From the NCBI GenBank assembly GCA_035448545.1, contig DAOTJE010000008.1:1-64000 (forward strand): DNA of 64,000 nt, read 5' to 3'. The translations under genes were made by a program, and so were the position numbers. Source of the stretch: Anaerobaca sp035448545. GTDB lineage: Bacteria; Planctomycetota; Phycisphaerae; Sedimentisphaerales; Anaerobacaceae. The notes under the pieces were generated by a model. That model searched no databases. It saw only the letters and a list, made by a program, of their open reading frames with translations, and had not been told where the DNA came from. This document shows positions 1 to 8,546 of this stretch, piece by piece (position 1 is the first letter of the stretch; every line of letters begins with the position of its first letter).

Positions 1-1
1 A

Positions 2-34
2 GTTTCAATCCACACCCCCCCGTGAGGGGGTGAC
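2..34 (-). CRISPR. Leader-proximal repeat of a type I-C CRISPR array (array cut by window edge)
   Basis: On the minus strand this 33-base unit begins GTCACCCCCTCACGGGGG and ends GTGGATTGAAAC. That is the familiar type I-C pattern: a C-rich/G-rich palindrome around a short loop and a GTGGATTGAAAC tail. The stem CCCCCTCACGGGGG is visible in the sequence. It lies downstream of cas2 in the orientation expected for leader, repeat, spacer. Only one base of the first spacer remains at position 1, so repeat length and array size cannot be confirmed here. Confidence 0.78.
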
Positions 35-222
35 CGTTCACTTCACAAGTTCATAGGGGCAATAGCGTTAAACAATGGGTATCGCGAACGTGGCAATCTT
101 AGGCCGTCGCGTAGACTGACTGCCCTCCGGCAGTTGCCCTATTGACTTGCCAAGGAACGAGTTATGCAAATCGCGAAACTCCCTGGGAAAACGTCCCATG
201 CTTGGGGTTCGCGGCCAAGCTT
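35..222 (-). promoter_or_regulatory. CRISPR leader between cas2 and the array
   Basis: This 188-base gene-free stretch separates the cas2 stop from the first repeat, which is where I-C leaders sit. It contains a perfect short hairpin at 119-134 (ACTGCC, loop CTCC, GGCAGT). I see no convincing -35/-10 pair. The leader role is inferred from position alone. Confidence 0.6.
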
Positions 223-513
223 TCAGGCCACCAGCGGCCCCTCCGGATCGTATCCGGGCTTGGCTCCAGCGTGCTCGACTCGCCTCTGCCAGTTCTTGCC
301 CAGATAGTAGAACCGCAGACTGTCTTTGTCTGGATCAATAACATCGATCAGCCTTCGTTTCAGTTCAACCCATTGAGCGGGATCGACCAGACACTCGAAG
401 ACCGAGTTCTGCACCCGCTGGCCGCGATTCTCACAGAGCTTGGCCACGTGCCGCAGTCGGGCTTGCCCCTTGGGCGTCTCGGTATTCACGTCGTAGGCCA
501 CCAGAACCATCAT
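223..513 (-). CDS. cas2: CRISPR-associated endonuclease Cas2, type I-C
   Basis: Small ferredoxin-fold protein that forms the spacer-integration complex with Cas1. The product from the chosen ATG is 96 residues, the usual Cas2 length. It starts MMVLVAYDVNTETPKGQ, which carries the conserved YDV segment with the metal-site aspartate, and ends after a KDSLRFYYLGKNW strand typical of I-C Cas2. A longer frame from a TTG at 540 would overlap the end of cas1. I prefer the ATG at 513 (or the next ATG at 510) because the family normally begins at this hydrophobic strand. It is the last gene of the operon, 17 bases after the cas1 stop, and is followed by the leader. Confidence 0.9.
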   Translation of the reverse strand: MMVLVAYDVNTETPKGQARLRHVAKLCENRGQRVQNSVFECLVDPAQWVELKRRLIDVIDPDKDSLRFYYLGKNWQRRVEHAGAKPGYDPEGPLVA

Positions 514-530
514 CTTCTTTCGCAGACTCC

Positions 531-1562
531 TCAATGCCAAAGGAATGGCGGATACCCCTCCAGGTCGCCGCGCAAGTGCCGGGCGAGAATCTGGGCCTGG
601 ACATGTGCCAGCAGACCGAGCGGAACGCTCTCCTGGAGCAACAGGTGGGTAATCTCCTCCTGCTTGCGTTTCTGCCAGGCCACGAGGACGGTCTTTCGCG
701 TCTCGTCGTTCATTATGACTGCGCCGGATTCCGTCTTCGTGAAGCCTTCCGGCTTGACTTGCTGGCGGTTGACCAGCGACAGAGCCAAGCGGTCGGCGAG
801 ATACGCCCGCAGTTCCTCCATCAGATCGAGCGCTAAGCCAGGTCGACCGGGCCGGTCGCGATGGAGGAATCCGACCGCCGGGTCGAGACCGACCCCTTCC
901 AGGGCGGATCGCACATCGTGAACCAACAGGGTGTACAGGAACGAGAGCAGAGCATTCATGTTGTCCAAGGGTGGTCTGCGGCTGCGCTGCCGGAAGAAGA
1001 ATTGCTCCTTGTTCGCGCTGATGAGCGAATCGAAGACGCCGAAATACAGCGATGCGGCGTGGCCCTCGATGCCCCGGATCTGATCGACCGTGGTCTGGTC
1101 CTGAAGCGTCTTGATGTACTGCTGCATGTCGTCAAGGGCCTGCTTCATCGCCGGATCATCGGCCAGCTCCGCACGGTCGCGCATCGCCCGTTGGAGCACG
1201 ATCCGGCTGTTGGCAATCTTGGCCGTGACCACCGACCGGGCGATCTCGGCGCTCGACGTGGGATCATCGGCCCGGCGGTACTGCTCGCGCCGCAAGAGCA
1301 CGTTGCCATTTACCGGGCCATGCACGCGGGCGAGGAAGCGACCGTTTTCGGTCAGGAACGACAGCGTCACATTCCGCTCGCCGCAGAGCCCCATCAGAAA
1401 CGGACTGCACGAGACGTTGCCGAAGCAAACGATGGACCCCAGGTTGTGGATCGGCACGCGGAGCTTTGTCTCCTTCTCGTGGCTGACGAGGACCGTATCG
1501 CCCTTCTTGGAAAGATACGCTCCCTGGGTCGTCACGAACAGCGTGTTGAGCAGTTGCTTCAT
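531..1562 (-). CDS. cas1: CRISPR-associated integrase Cas1, type I-C
   Basis: Metal-dependent integrase that inserts new spacers at the leader end together with Cas2. The product is 343 residues, the normal length, beginning MKQLLNTLFVTTQGAYLSKK. The active-site positions are visible: Glu in RGIEGHAAS, His in VGFLHRDRPGRPG and Asp in LALDLMEELR. The ATG overlaps the cas4 stop as ATGA (1559-1562), indicating translational coupling; the longer upstream frame would run through cas4 and is not the real start. Cas4, Cas1 and Cas2 form the adaptation module of this I-C locus. Confidence 0.95.
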   Translation of the reverse strand: MKQLLNTLFVTTQGAYLSKKGDTVLVSHEKETKLRVPIHNLGSIVCFGNVSCSPFLMGLCGERNVTLSFLTENGRFLARVHGPVNGNVLLRREQYRRADDPTSSAEIARSVVTAKIANSRIVLQRAMRDRAELADDPAMKQALDDMQQYIKTLQDQTTVDQIRGIEGHAASLYFGVFDSLISANKEQFFFRQRSRRPPLDNMNALLSFLYTLLVHDVRSALEGVGLDPAVGFLHRDRPGRPGLALDLMEELRAYLADRLALSLVNRQQVKPEGFTKTESGAVIMNDETRKTVLVAWQKRKQEEITHLLLQESVPLGLLAHVQAQILARHLRGDLEGYPPFLWH

Positions 1563-2215
1563 TCGTCCATTCCCGCCTTTGACAGGTAGTGCCGGATGTC
1601 TTTCGTGATACCGGTGATACTGGGCATGCAGACCTTGACCAGCGAGCAGTTCGGGCACTTCTTCGAGTAGGCGACCCTGGGCGTCTGCCCCTGGCGAAAC
1701 AGTTCATGCAGTTGTTGAGCCGCATGCGTCGTCTCCTGCCGCAGTGCCTCGGTGAACTCGACCTTCTTCCGTCGTCGCGGCCGCCCGTAGAACAAAGCCC
1801 CTTCGGAAATGCTCAAGCCGAGCATCTCCTCCAGGCACATTGCCTGGGCGCAGAGCTGAATCTCGTCGCTGGCGTCGGACTTGGGTTTCCCACGCTTGTA
1901 CTCGACAGGAAACGGCCTCCAAAGGCCCTCGATCCCTGGAAGAGCCGTCCCCATCTCGGCCGAGACGAACTCCACGACATCCGCCTGTCCGACCAGCCCC
2001 AAGACAAGCGAGTGCAGTCGCAGCCCCCGCACGATGCGAACCCTGTCGCGCGTTTCCGTCTCGGCATCATGGACCTTCTCATGCAGACCCCGCCCCTCTG
2101 CCGTGAACACATTCTCCGTCCACACCTGCTCGATATGGATCAGCGCACACTGCCTCGGGCAGTACATCCAATGCTGCAACGCTGAAACCGGAATCAGTTC
2201 GTCTTCGGTGTACAT
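1559..2215 (-). CDS. cas4: CRISPR-associated exonuclease Cas4, type I-C
   Basis: RecB-type nuclease with an iron-sulfur cluster that selects PAM-proximal prespacers for Cas1-Cas2. The product has 218 residues. N-terminal cysteines lie in WMYCPRQC, and the C-terminal cluster ligands in KKCPNCSLVKVC. The nuclease core shows GQADVVEF (metal Asp) and PVEYKRGKPK (Glu-x-Lys), followed by a QLCAQAMCLEE helix. I chose the ATG whose A is the last base of the cas7 stop (TGATG); a GTG one codon earlier is also possible. All elements expected for an active enzyme are present. Confidence 0.93.
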   Translation of the reverse strand: MYTEDELIPVSALQHWMYCPRQCALIHIEQVWTENVFTAEGRGLHEKVHDAETETRDRVRIVRGLRLHSLVLGLVGQADVVEFVSAEMGTALPGIEGLWRPFPVEYKRGKPKSDASDEIQLCAQAMCLEEMLGLSISEGALFYGRPRRRKKVEFTEALRQETTHAAQQLHELFRQGQTPRVAYSKKCPNCSLVKVCMPSITGITKDIRHYLSKAGMDE

Positions 2216-3090
2216 CACGACCAGAGCTTCTTCTCGACGGTGACACCTTTGGGCATATCCGTCTCGTCCAACGTCACCTTGTAGTCGGAAAACGCTCGCG
2301 CCGGCTTGTTGTCGGAGTGTGCCCGCGCCACCTCCAGACGGTCCAGCAGCATGTGGGCCGGAGCGTTGCCGAGCATGTTGTCGTGTTTGAATACGACGAG
2401 AGACCTGGCCGCCATCTTGCCCCGCGCAGCCGAGTGGTCATGGTCGAACATGTTGATGAGTGCCTGCCAGAGCAATTCGAGGTCGTCTTCGCTGAAATGC
2501 GTCTGCCTGGCCAGATAGGCCGAGATGTACCCTTCCGCTTTGTATAGACCGTAGGGCACGATGCTCTTTCTGCCCATTGTCCGGTTGTCGCCTTCCTGGC
2601 TCTTGGCTTCCTTTGCTGTGGCGACGGCCATTCGCGTGATGGTCACGTCCAGCGGCACGACGGGTTCCACGCTTCGCGCGAAATTCATCTGCACTGGCCC
2701 GCGAACCTGCCCGCAGTTGTTTTCCTTGAGTGACATCACGGCACCAAAGGTGCGAATGTCGAAGAAGTTCCGGCACATCCAGTCGCGGGCCTTGGCGATC
2801 TTGTCGCCACCTTCCGCGTTCTTGATATCTTCCACGTCGTAGGCCTCGCCTTGCTTGTCCGTGAGGATAGCCTTTTCCTGGACGTAGATGTCGAACGGCT
2901 TCTGGCGGTTTTTCACAATCTCCACGAAGTTCCTGATCTTGCGTTTGAGGCAAACATCCGTAACAATCCCATAGTTCGTCTCGGGATCAACACGCGGCAT
3001 GTTGCCTGCGTCCGGGTCACCGTTCGGATTGCCATTCTCGACGTCGAAGAGGTAGACAAACTCGTAACGATTCTCGATTGCTTGGCTCAT
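2215..3090 (-). CDS. cas7: Type I-C Cascade backbone protein Cas7 (Csd2)
   Basis: RRM-fold backbone subunit that coats the crRNA in the I-C Cascade complex. The N-terminus contains RYEFVYLFDVENGNPNGDPD, the Csd2 hallmark, followed by MPRVDPETNYGIVTDVCLKRK. Three in-frame starts lie close together. The Shine-Dalgarno AAGGAG sits one base before the first ATG (3096) but seven bases before the ATG at 3090, so the latter is the better start, giving 291 residues. It is preceded by cas8c with a 24-base gap and overlaps the cas4 start by one base. Confidence 0.94.
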   Translation of the reverse strand: MSQAIENRYEFVYLFDVENGNPNGDPDAGNMPRVDPETNYGIVTDVCLKRKIRNFVEIVKNRQKPFDIYVQEKAILTDKQGEAYDVEDIKNAEGGDKIAKARDWMCRNFFDIRTFGAVMSLKENNCGQVRGPVQMNFARSVEPVVPLDVTITRMAVATAKEAKSQEGDNRTMGRKSIVPYGLYKAEGYISAYLARQTHFSEDDLELLWQALINMFDHDHSAARGKMAARSLVVFKHDNMLGNAPAHMLLDRLEVARAHSDNKPARAFSDYKVTLDETDMPKGVTVEKKLWS

Positions 3091-3114
3091 TATCATGCTC
3101 CTTCTGATGACGAA

Positions 3115-4806
3115 TTATTGGCTGTTCTTCTTGGTGAAGAAGTCCTGACGCTGGTGGTAATAGCCGATGGCGAACAAAGCTTGCTGATCGAGACCCAGAT
3201 GGGCGGGAAACTCCCGTATGTCGCCGAGGATTTCCTCGATCTGCTTGTCGCGGACTCTTCCGTAGTCGGCCTTTTCCACATAGTGCTGGGCCAGACGCAG
3301 CAGTTGCGGAAACACGATCCGAGGCGTTGCAGAAGCCGAACCATAAAATCGGTCCTTGATGGTCGTGTTCACACCGGGTATGGCGTCCTGTTGGGCTCGC
3401 TCCAGCACGGCGAATAATCTTCCGAGCAGATAGGCGACGTTCTTATTCTCTCTGTCCAATGCCATGGATACCTCCACTCCTTGATTGAGTAGTCTCTTCT
3501 TTCTGATGAGCACAGCCTTGAGGATGGCCGCCCTCAGGTAGTTGATGTTCTGCTCCGCACGGATTCGCCCGATGACCGCTGAGAGAAGCTCCTGCGGATA
3601 CGGTGTACCCCTCAAGATCGCCTGCATGACGGCACCGCCGAGCAAAGGGGGTGGTCCATCTTTGGACTTCTGGTTCGACGTCTCTCGCAGGAGCCGCCAC
3701 ATGCCTGGATACTCTGGATCGGACTCGAAGGACCTGACCATTGACAGATCGCGAAAGTGCTGGCCCAGCTTGGCGCTGATATCTTCCACTGTACTGGCAT
3801 ACCAAAACCGCACACTAAGACGAGCTGCGTTTGGTGAGAGACCAAGAATGAAGAAGCGGACTTCAGGGTCAATCCCGGAAGGCAGCTTCCCGTCGCGCAC
3901 TGCTTGAAGGAACACGGCAAGTTCCTTGTCGTCTCCCGGCGTATCTCGCGGGTCGAGCACCATCCCGAAAAAACCTTCAACCGGCGATGCCCGCTCGGTC
4001 CAGAAGACGGTGTTCGCATCGCCAATCTGGATTCGGTTGGTTGTCAACGCCAGCAGTTGATTCAAGGCGGTCGTGTAGGCAAAGGCGTTGGTCTCAGAGA
4101 CAGGAGCATTGAGATTCTGGTCTTTGCCATAAGAACAGAATGCGGCAAGATTGAACGAGACGATGGCGGCGCCGCTCGACTGGGCACCGTGCACTCCTCT
4201 TATCGCGGGATGAAGCCTTGCGATGGGAGCCACCTGTCCAGTAACCAAACACATCGCCTTCTCACCTCTTGCCGAGGCGCCAAAGCTGTTCGACCAAGCC
4301 GCTCGCATTTGTGCCCGTTCGTGGATGAACCCAAGATCGCCATCAAGCTGGAACACCAGATTGCCCTTGAGCATCTCCGGCCAGCCCAGAAGCTTCACGG
4401 CATTTTCGGGCTTCCACGACGCAAGAAACGCCAGAACGGCCTTTGCACCCTCATCCGGAACGGCTGTGAGCAGGTTCCGGTGGAGTTGTTTGAAGGCTTC
4501 GTGGCATCTGGCTGTCCTCTCGGGCTTGTCCTTGTCATCTGCACCCAGCACATAACTCGTGCTGCCCCAGAGGAAACTCGCGGCGATGTTGACGCTCTTC
4601 TTCGGTCCCTGTGGGACGATGACGCTGCGAGGGACCTTCTTCTTGCCTTTGACTTCGCGCAAATCGAGAACCTGGACCAATTCGCCCGCCCGGCCGATCG
4701 CAAGGCAGAAATGGACCTTCTCTGAACTGAAACCCGCCACTGGTACACATCCATCGGACGACCCGGCAATCCTCTCATAGTAGGAACAAAGCGATTGGAG
4801 TATCAT
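3115..4806 (-). CDS. cas8c: Type I-C Cascade large subunit Cas8c (Csd1)
   Basis: Large subunit of the I-C interference complex, needed for PAM recognition; in many I-C systems an internal start also yields a small Cas11-like subunit. The 563-residue product begins MILQSLCSYYERIAG and contains CLVTGQVAPIARLHPAIRGV and AFCSYGKDQNLNAPVSE, segments characteristic of Csd1. The ATG overlaps the cas5c stop (ATGA, 4803-4806) and is preceded by GAAAGGAGG. A longer frame upstream would run back through cas5c and is rejected. I did not identify an internal Cas11 start with confidence. Confidence 0.93.
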   Translation of the reverse strand: MILQSLCSYYERIAGSSDGCVPVAGFSSEKVHFCLAIGRAGELVQVLDLREVKGKKKVPRSVIVPQGPKKSVNIAASFLWGSTSYVLGADDKDKPERTARCHEAFKQLHRNLLTAVPDEGAKAVLAFLASWKPENAVKLLGWPEMLKGNLVFQLDGDLGFIHERAQMRAAWSNSFGASARGEKAMCLVTGQVAPIARLHPAIRGVHGAQSSGAAIVSFNLAAFCSYGKDQNLNAPVSETNAFAYTTALNQLLALTTNRIQIGDANTVFWTERASPVEGFFGMVLDPRDTPGDDKELAVFLQAVRDGKLPSGIDPEVRFFILGLSPNAARLSVRFWYASTVEDISAKLGQHFRDLSMVRSFESDPEYPGMWRLLRETSNQKSKDGPPPLLGGAVMQAILRGTPYPQELLSAVIGRIRAEQNINYLRAAILKAVLIRKKRLLNQGVEVSMALDRENKNVAYLLGRLFAVLERAQQDAIPGVNTTIKDRFYGSASATPRIVFPQLLRLAQHYVEKADYGRVRDKQIEEILGDIREFPAHLGLDQQALFAIGYYHQRQDFFTKKNSQ

Positions 4807-5453
4807 GCACCTACCTCCTTTCTGTCGAAAGGCGGTACGGTGATAACACCGTCGACCATCTGCGCGCGGAAGAAACGGGCCTCCATGTCGTTGGCGAAAT
4901 CGATGTCGTGGAGCATCCAGCCAAGGTCCTGTGTTCCCGTCAGGGGCGATGGCGGGAAATCCTCCACAAGCTCGAAGGCCGCTGAGAATTCGCGACAGCC
5001 GAGATAAGGCTGCGTAAAGCACTGCCCCGTGGCTGCCCGACGGTTGAACGTGTCCAGGTGTTTGCCATCGTTGCGATCGTCCGTTCCGGCGTATTCAAAA
5101 TGGGCCTCAATTCCGTAGCAGACGTCCCGCAGAATCATCGCGGCCCGCTGTTGGCGGTCCTGCTCGATGAAGAGAACGAGCGGAAACTTCGGGTTCTTCA
5201 TCGCGGTGGTGACACTCTTCAACGGGATCTTGCTCGCCACCTCGTTGCGCCGGATGTTCATGAAACGGATCGGCTGCAAGACGTGGATGCGGTCCACTAC
5301 CCACCGTATGGCGGGTTTCCAGTAGATCGCCTCCAGCACAGCCCGGGCGGCCGAAGGGGTCATGACATCGTAGCTGACCCGCTCGACCTTCATCTCGGGC
5401 CTGGTGAAACAGGCGTAGTCTCCCCAGACCTTCAGTTTTACGCCATAGGCCAT
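4803..5453 (-). CDS. cas5c: Type I-C Cas5c, crRNA-processing endonuclease
   Basis: In type I-C, which lacks Cas6, this RAMP protein cuts pre-crRNA and stays bound to the 5' handle. The 216-residue protein begins MAYGVKLKVWGDYACFTRPE. The putative catalytic trio known from Bacillus Cas5d (Tyr, Lys, His) can be matched to Tyr44 in EAIYWKP and Lys131-His132 in NDGKHLDTFN. A strong AAAGGAGG lies just upstream of the ATG, 15 bases after cas3. The absence of any cas6 in the operon fits Cas5c being the processing enzyme. Confidence 0.94.
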   Translation of the reverse strand: MAYGVKLKVWGDYACFTRPEMKVERVSYDVMTPSAARAVLEAIYWKPAIRWVVDRIHVLQPIRFMNIRRNEVASKIPLKSVTTAMKNPKFPLVLFIEQDRQQRAAMILRDVCYGIEAHFEYAGTDDRNDGKHLDTFNRRAATGQCFTQPYLGCREFSAAFELVEDFPPSPLTGTQDLGWMLHDIDFANDMEARFFRAQMVDGVITVPPFDRKEVGA

Positions 5454-5468
5454 GAGACCTCCTTTCTG

Positions 5469-7667
5469 TCAAATGAGAAGGGATTCGGGATCTCTGTCGT
5501 TGGGATCTTCGGTCGCCAGTCCAGTGTCGTTCCGGTAAAGGGTTTCATCGACAAGTATCGGGAACATCCCGATCTTCAATTCGATGCTCCCCCCAGCAAG
5601 CAACCTATCCCATTCGTGGGGGTAGACGCTGACCGTGTATCTCTGGAGCTGGCGCGCCACGGATGCGGGATGATCACAATGGTCCAGAGCCTGTATGAGC
5701 GAACGGGCTTGGTCGTCAAATGGGACGATCACGGGTTTCATTTGGTTCTCGATGAAGCGGAACTTCTCCGCCACGAACTTGAACGGGAAATCGCCATTTC
5801 TGCATCCGGCCTGCAACATGGCCAGGATACCCTTTTCGTCAAGCGCGTTGCCCTTCTGCCAGTAGTAGAGGCGGAAGTAATCCTCGATCGCGGCCAGCGA
5901 CAGGATGTCGTTGCTATGCCGGCGAATGACCGATTCAGCGGCCTGAGCCGTTTGGCGGAAATGTCCGCAAGGTATTCCCGTCTCCGGTGTGAAAACGAAG
6001 ACCTGGCCTCGTTCGAGCTTGCCCTCTCGGTTGCATCGTCCCGCCGCTTGGGCGATGGAGTCGATGCCAGCCAGAGAGCGAAAGACTACGGGAAAGTCGA
6101 TATCCACTCCCGCTTCAATGAGTTGTGTACTCACAAGCCGACAGGGCCGATCACTGCTGAGCATGCTCCGTATCTCGATGAGCTTCTGGCTCCTGTGCGC
6201 AGGGCACATCAGAGCGCTGAGATGATAGGCTCCTTTGGTTTCCCGCATCAGGCAATAGAGTTCCCTGGCGTGCCGTCTGGTGTTGACGACACAGAGGACT
6301 TGGTCACGTCCGGAAATCTGATCGGCGAGTTCAGCGTCGGTCATTTCGCCTGCCATGACGACGTCTGTTCTGTGGAGGGATGTTGTCAACGCTTGAGGGT
6401 CGTCCACAATCTCCCGGACGCCTTCGAGACCAGCCACAAAATCCTCCCGCTTCTGGACGGCCGGCTGCGTCGCACTGCACAACACGATGCTTGCCTTGTA
6501 GCAGGCAACCAACTCTTTCAGAACCTCAAGACACGGAAGCAGATATGCGGGCGGTAGAGTCTGAGCCTCGTCAAGTATGACAACACTCTCGGCGATGTTG
6601 TGGAGCTTTCTGCACCGGCTGGATCGATTCGCGAACAATGACTCGAAGAACTGGACATTGGTGGTAACCACGACAGGAGCGTCCCAGTTTTCGGCTGCTA
6701 AACGAGAACGATGATCTTCGCTGTCCGGTTCAAAGTTGCTGTGATGCTCCAGGACGGCGTCTTCTCCCAACATATCCCTAAAGACCTGGGCGTTCTGCTC
6801 GATGATACTGGTGAATGGGATCACGTAGATCACTCGCTTCAGATTGTGCTTCATGGCGTGTTCAAGGGCAAAGGCCATCGAGGAGAGAGTCTTTCCGCCA
6901 CCGGTGGGCACGGTGAGCGAAAACAAACCCATCTTGTCCTGCGCCTTGGTGCAGCACTGCGCAAGGACGTTTCGACGTTGACGGTTGACGGGTGTATCCG
7001 GCGATGCCTCCTGCAGGGCTCCGAGCCGGTCGAAGTAGGTCGGGGCAAGCTCTCGAAGCGGTCTGCATCCTTTACGGCGACCGGCCTTCACCTCGTCGAT
7101 AAACCGCTCCGTATCGAGGAAGTCTGCGTCAACAAGGGCCGAATAGAGCATTCGGATGAACAGACTGATACGAACCGCCGGATGACACCGATCCAGGTTG
7201 AAGGGCAGCACCAGTTGCTTCGCTTCGAGAATTCTACCCGGACAGGCGCTATAATCGGGGATCTTCTTCTCCAGACGGACGCGAAGGCATGAATCGACCG
7301 CGATTCCATCGGGCAGGCCACCATGATGACCTGCGATCACATATGCCAGGGCTTTGCCGAAATCCTTATTGGCGATCGTCCTGGCGGCGTGCTGCGCCCC
7401 GGCGGTGGAATGATCGACCTTGGTAACGGACTCGATATGGGCATCCTCGCCTTGCGAGGCGGCGATCCTCTGCTGAAACTGACAAGAGTACTTTCCGATA
7501 TCATGCCAGAGACCGGCCAACCAGCCCCACGTTCGCGCCGCAAAAGGTGCGGAAAACGCAGCCGCCAACTCGGCCACATTGTCCAAGTGGCGTTCCAGCC
7601 GCTGCCATTCTTGCCGCGGGCGGCTGGGCAAGCTGTGTGCGAAATACTCACCGTTCGGGTCTGACAT
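5469..7667 (-). CDS. cas3: CRISPR-associated helicase-nuclease Cas3, type I-C
   Basis: Recruited by Cascade to unwind and degrade target DNA. The 732-residue product has an N-terminal HD nuclease domain (LAGLWHDIGKYS near residue 56, and AGHHGGLPDG). An SF2 helicase follows with Walker A PTGGGKTLSS near residue 252, a DEAQ box in VVILDEAQTLPP near 366 and motif VI QAAGRCNREG. The ATG at 7667 is preceded by GAGG eleven bases upstream; a TTG one codon earlier is also possible. It heads the visible cas operon and is 3 bases from the end of a short upstream open frame. Confidence 0.95.
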   Translation of the reverse strand: MSDPNGEYFAHSLPSRPRQEWQRLERHLDNVAELAAAFSAPFAARTWGWLAGLWHDIGKYSCQFQQRIAASQGEDAHIESVTKVDHSTAGAQHAARTIANKDFGKALAYVIAGHHGGLPDGIAVDSCLRVRLEKKIPDYSACPGRILEAKQLVLPFNLDRCHPAVRISLFIRMLYSALVDADFLDTERFIDEVKAGRRKGCRPLRELAPTYFDRLGALQEASPDTPVNRQRRNVLAQCCTKAQDKMGLFSLTVPTGGGKTLSSMAFALEHAMKHNLKRVIYVIPFTSIIEQNAQVFRDMLGEDAVLEHHSNFEPDSEDHRSRLAAENWDAPVVVTTNVQFFESLFANRSSRCRKLHNIAESVVILDEAQTLPPAYLLPCLEVLKELVACYKASIVLCSATQPAVQKREDFVAGLEGVREIVDDPQALTTSLHRTDVVMAGEMTDAELADQISGRDQVLCVVNTRRHARELYCLMRETKGAYHLSALMCPAHRSQKLIEIRSMLSSDRPCRLVSTQLIEAGVDIDFPVVFRSLAGIDSIAQAAGRCNREGKLERGQVFVFTPETGIPCGHFRQTAQAAESVIRRHSNDILSLAAIEDYFRLYYWQKGNALDEKGILAMLQAGCRNGDFPFKFVAEKFRFIENQMKPVIVPFDDQARSLIQALDHCDHPASVARQLQRYTVSVYPHEWDRLLAGGSIELKIGMFPILVDETLYRNDTGLATEDPNDRDPESLLI

Positions 7668-7670
7668 CAA

Positions 7671-7790
7671 TCAACCATCCTCAAGGGCACGACGGGAGAC
7701 ACTGAGAATACGCACTCCGGGCGTCCGCTGGATACGTTCCGAAGCAGGGGCATCTCCGCGGTCTCCCCAGACTAAATGAACATCCGCACG
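7671..7790 (-). pseudogene. Possible C-terminal gene remnant just upstream of cas3
   Basis: A frame open from a TAG at 7791-7793 to a TGA at 7671-7673 encodes 39 residues beginning RADVHLVWGDRGDAPAS and ending VSRRALEDG. It has no start codon. It looks protein-like and ends 3 bases before the cas3 ATG, the spacing expected of a coupled upstream cistron. A start-like ATG with GGGAG (ATG at 7801-7803) would reach this frame only through a frameshift. I do not recognise a family; it may be chance. Confidence 0.25.
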
Positions 7791-8546
7791 CTATCTCGGT
7801 CATGATTGTCTCCCATCAGGACCAGGGCACGCACCGCCGTCTTTCCATTTCACGCCGGCTCCGGCTGCAAACAAGGGCGATTCCGGACAAACCTCGCCCG
7901 TCCGACGCCGAAGCAGCATTCCCTCAGCCCGCCTCCGTCTTCCTTATCGTCACGAATCCGGCCCCCGATAAGTCCCAAATCGAAAAACTTTTCCATCTGA
8001 CATACTTCGCCCATCGCGCCCCGCCGCCTGCGTGCACAAGCGTCGCGCACGTGCCCATCTCCGTTCCCCTGCCCTCCAGACCCGGCAACACCCTCGTCGA
8101 GCGGGACAGAGAAGGCCAAGGGGGCGAGGGGAGGTTCCTTCCTCGCTTATGCGCGCAAAGACCCCTTGGCCCCGACTATGGCGTCCGTGACGGGCCGTAT
8201 GTGGACGAGAAAACCAGAGGAGGTTGGCGTTTTTTCGCGACCGGCGGTCTCCACCGACCCCCGGCTGGCTGCCTCCTCCAGGGGGTCCGACCTGATTTTG
8301 GACGCCTTTCCTGGCCCTTTGGACACCTTACATGGGCCTCGAAGGTCTCGGTGACCCTGCTTTTGTACGTCTTTTGGACATACCCTGTACAACGTAGCGA
8401 CCCCATACCCCCTTTCGCCTTGGCCCTGAGGGCCTGTCCAGCCGGACCGACTGGTCCTGGCCGGCGTCCATGATCGATAGGAATCTGCGGCGACGCATGT
8501 CACGGTATTGACGAGCTACGATGATGGCTCTATTGTCGGTTCTGCT
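7791..8546. other. Long gene-free stretch upstream of cas3 and the integrated element
   Basis: About 750 bases without a credible gene. The plus frame starting at 7802 has proline/arginine-rich, low-complexity content and no family signature. The part from about 8295 to 8380 holds four iteron-like repeats described separately. This stretch probably contains the cas promoter on the minus strand and the boundary or origin region of the integrated element on the plus strand, but neither can be pinned down by eye. Confidence 0.5.
8295..8380 (-). repeat. Four iteron-like direct repeats
   Basis: Read on the minus strand, four copies of a TGTCCAAAAG-like 10-mer occur: TGTCCAAAAG at 8371-8380, CGTACAAAAG at 8360-8369, TGTCCAAAGG at 8316-8325 and CGTCCAAAAT at 8295-8304. 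Short direct repeats in front of a gene set containing a primase/helicase resemble plasmid or phage iterons. An origin function is inference only. Confidence 0.45.

Noticed and set aside
7802..8473. A 223-codon plus-strand frame upstream of the element
   Set aside because: Proline/arginine-rich composition, no motif, no start signal, and opposite-strand frames of equal quality; it overlaps the iteron-like repeats.
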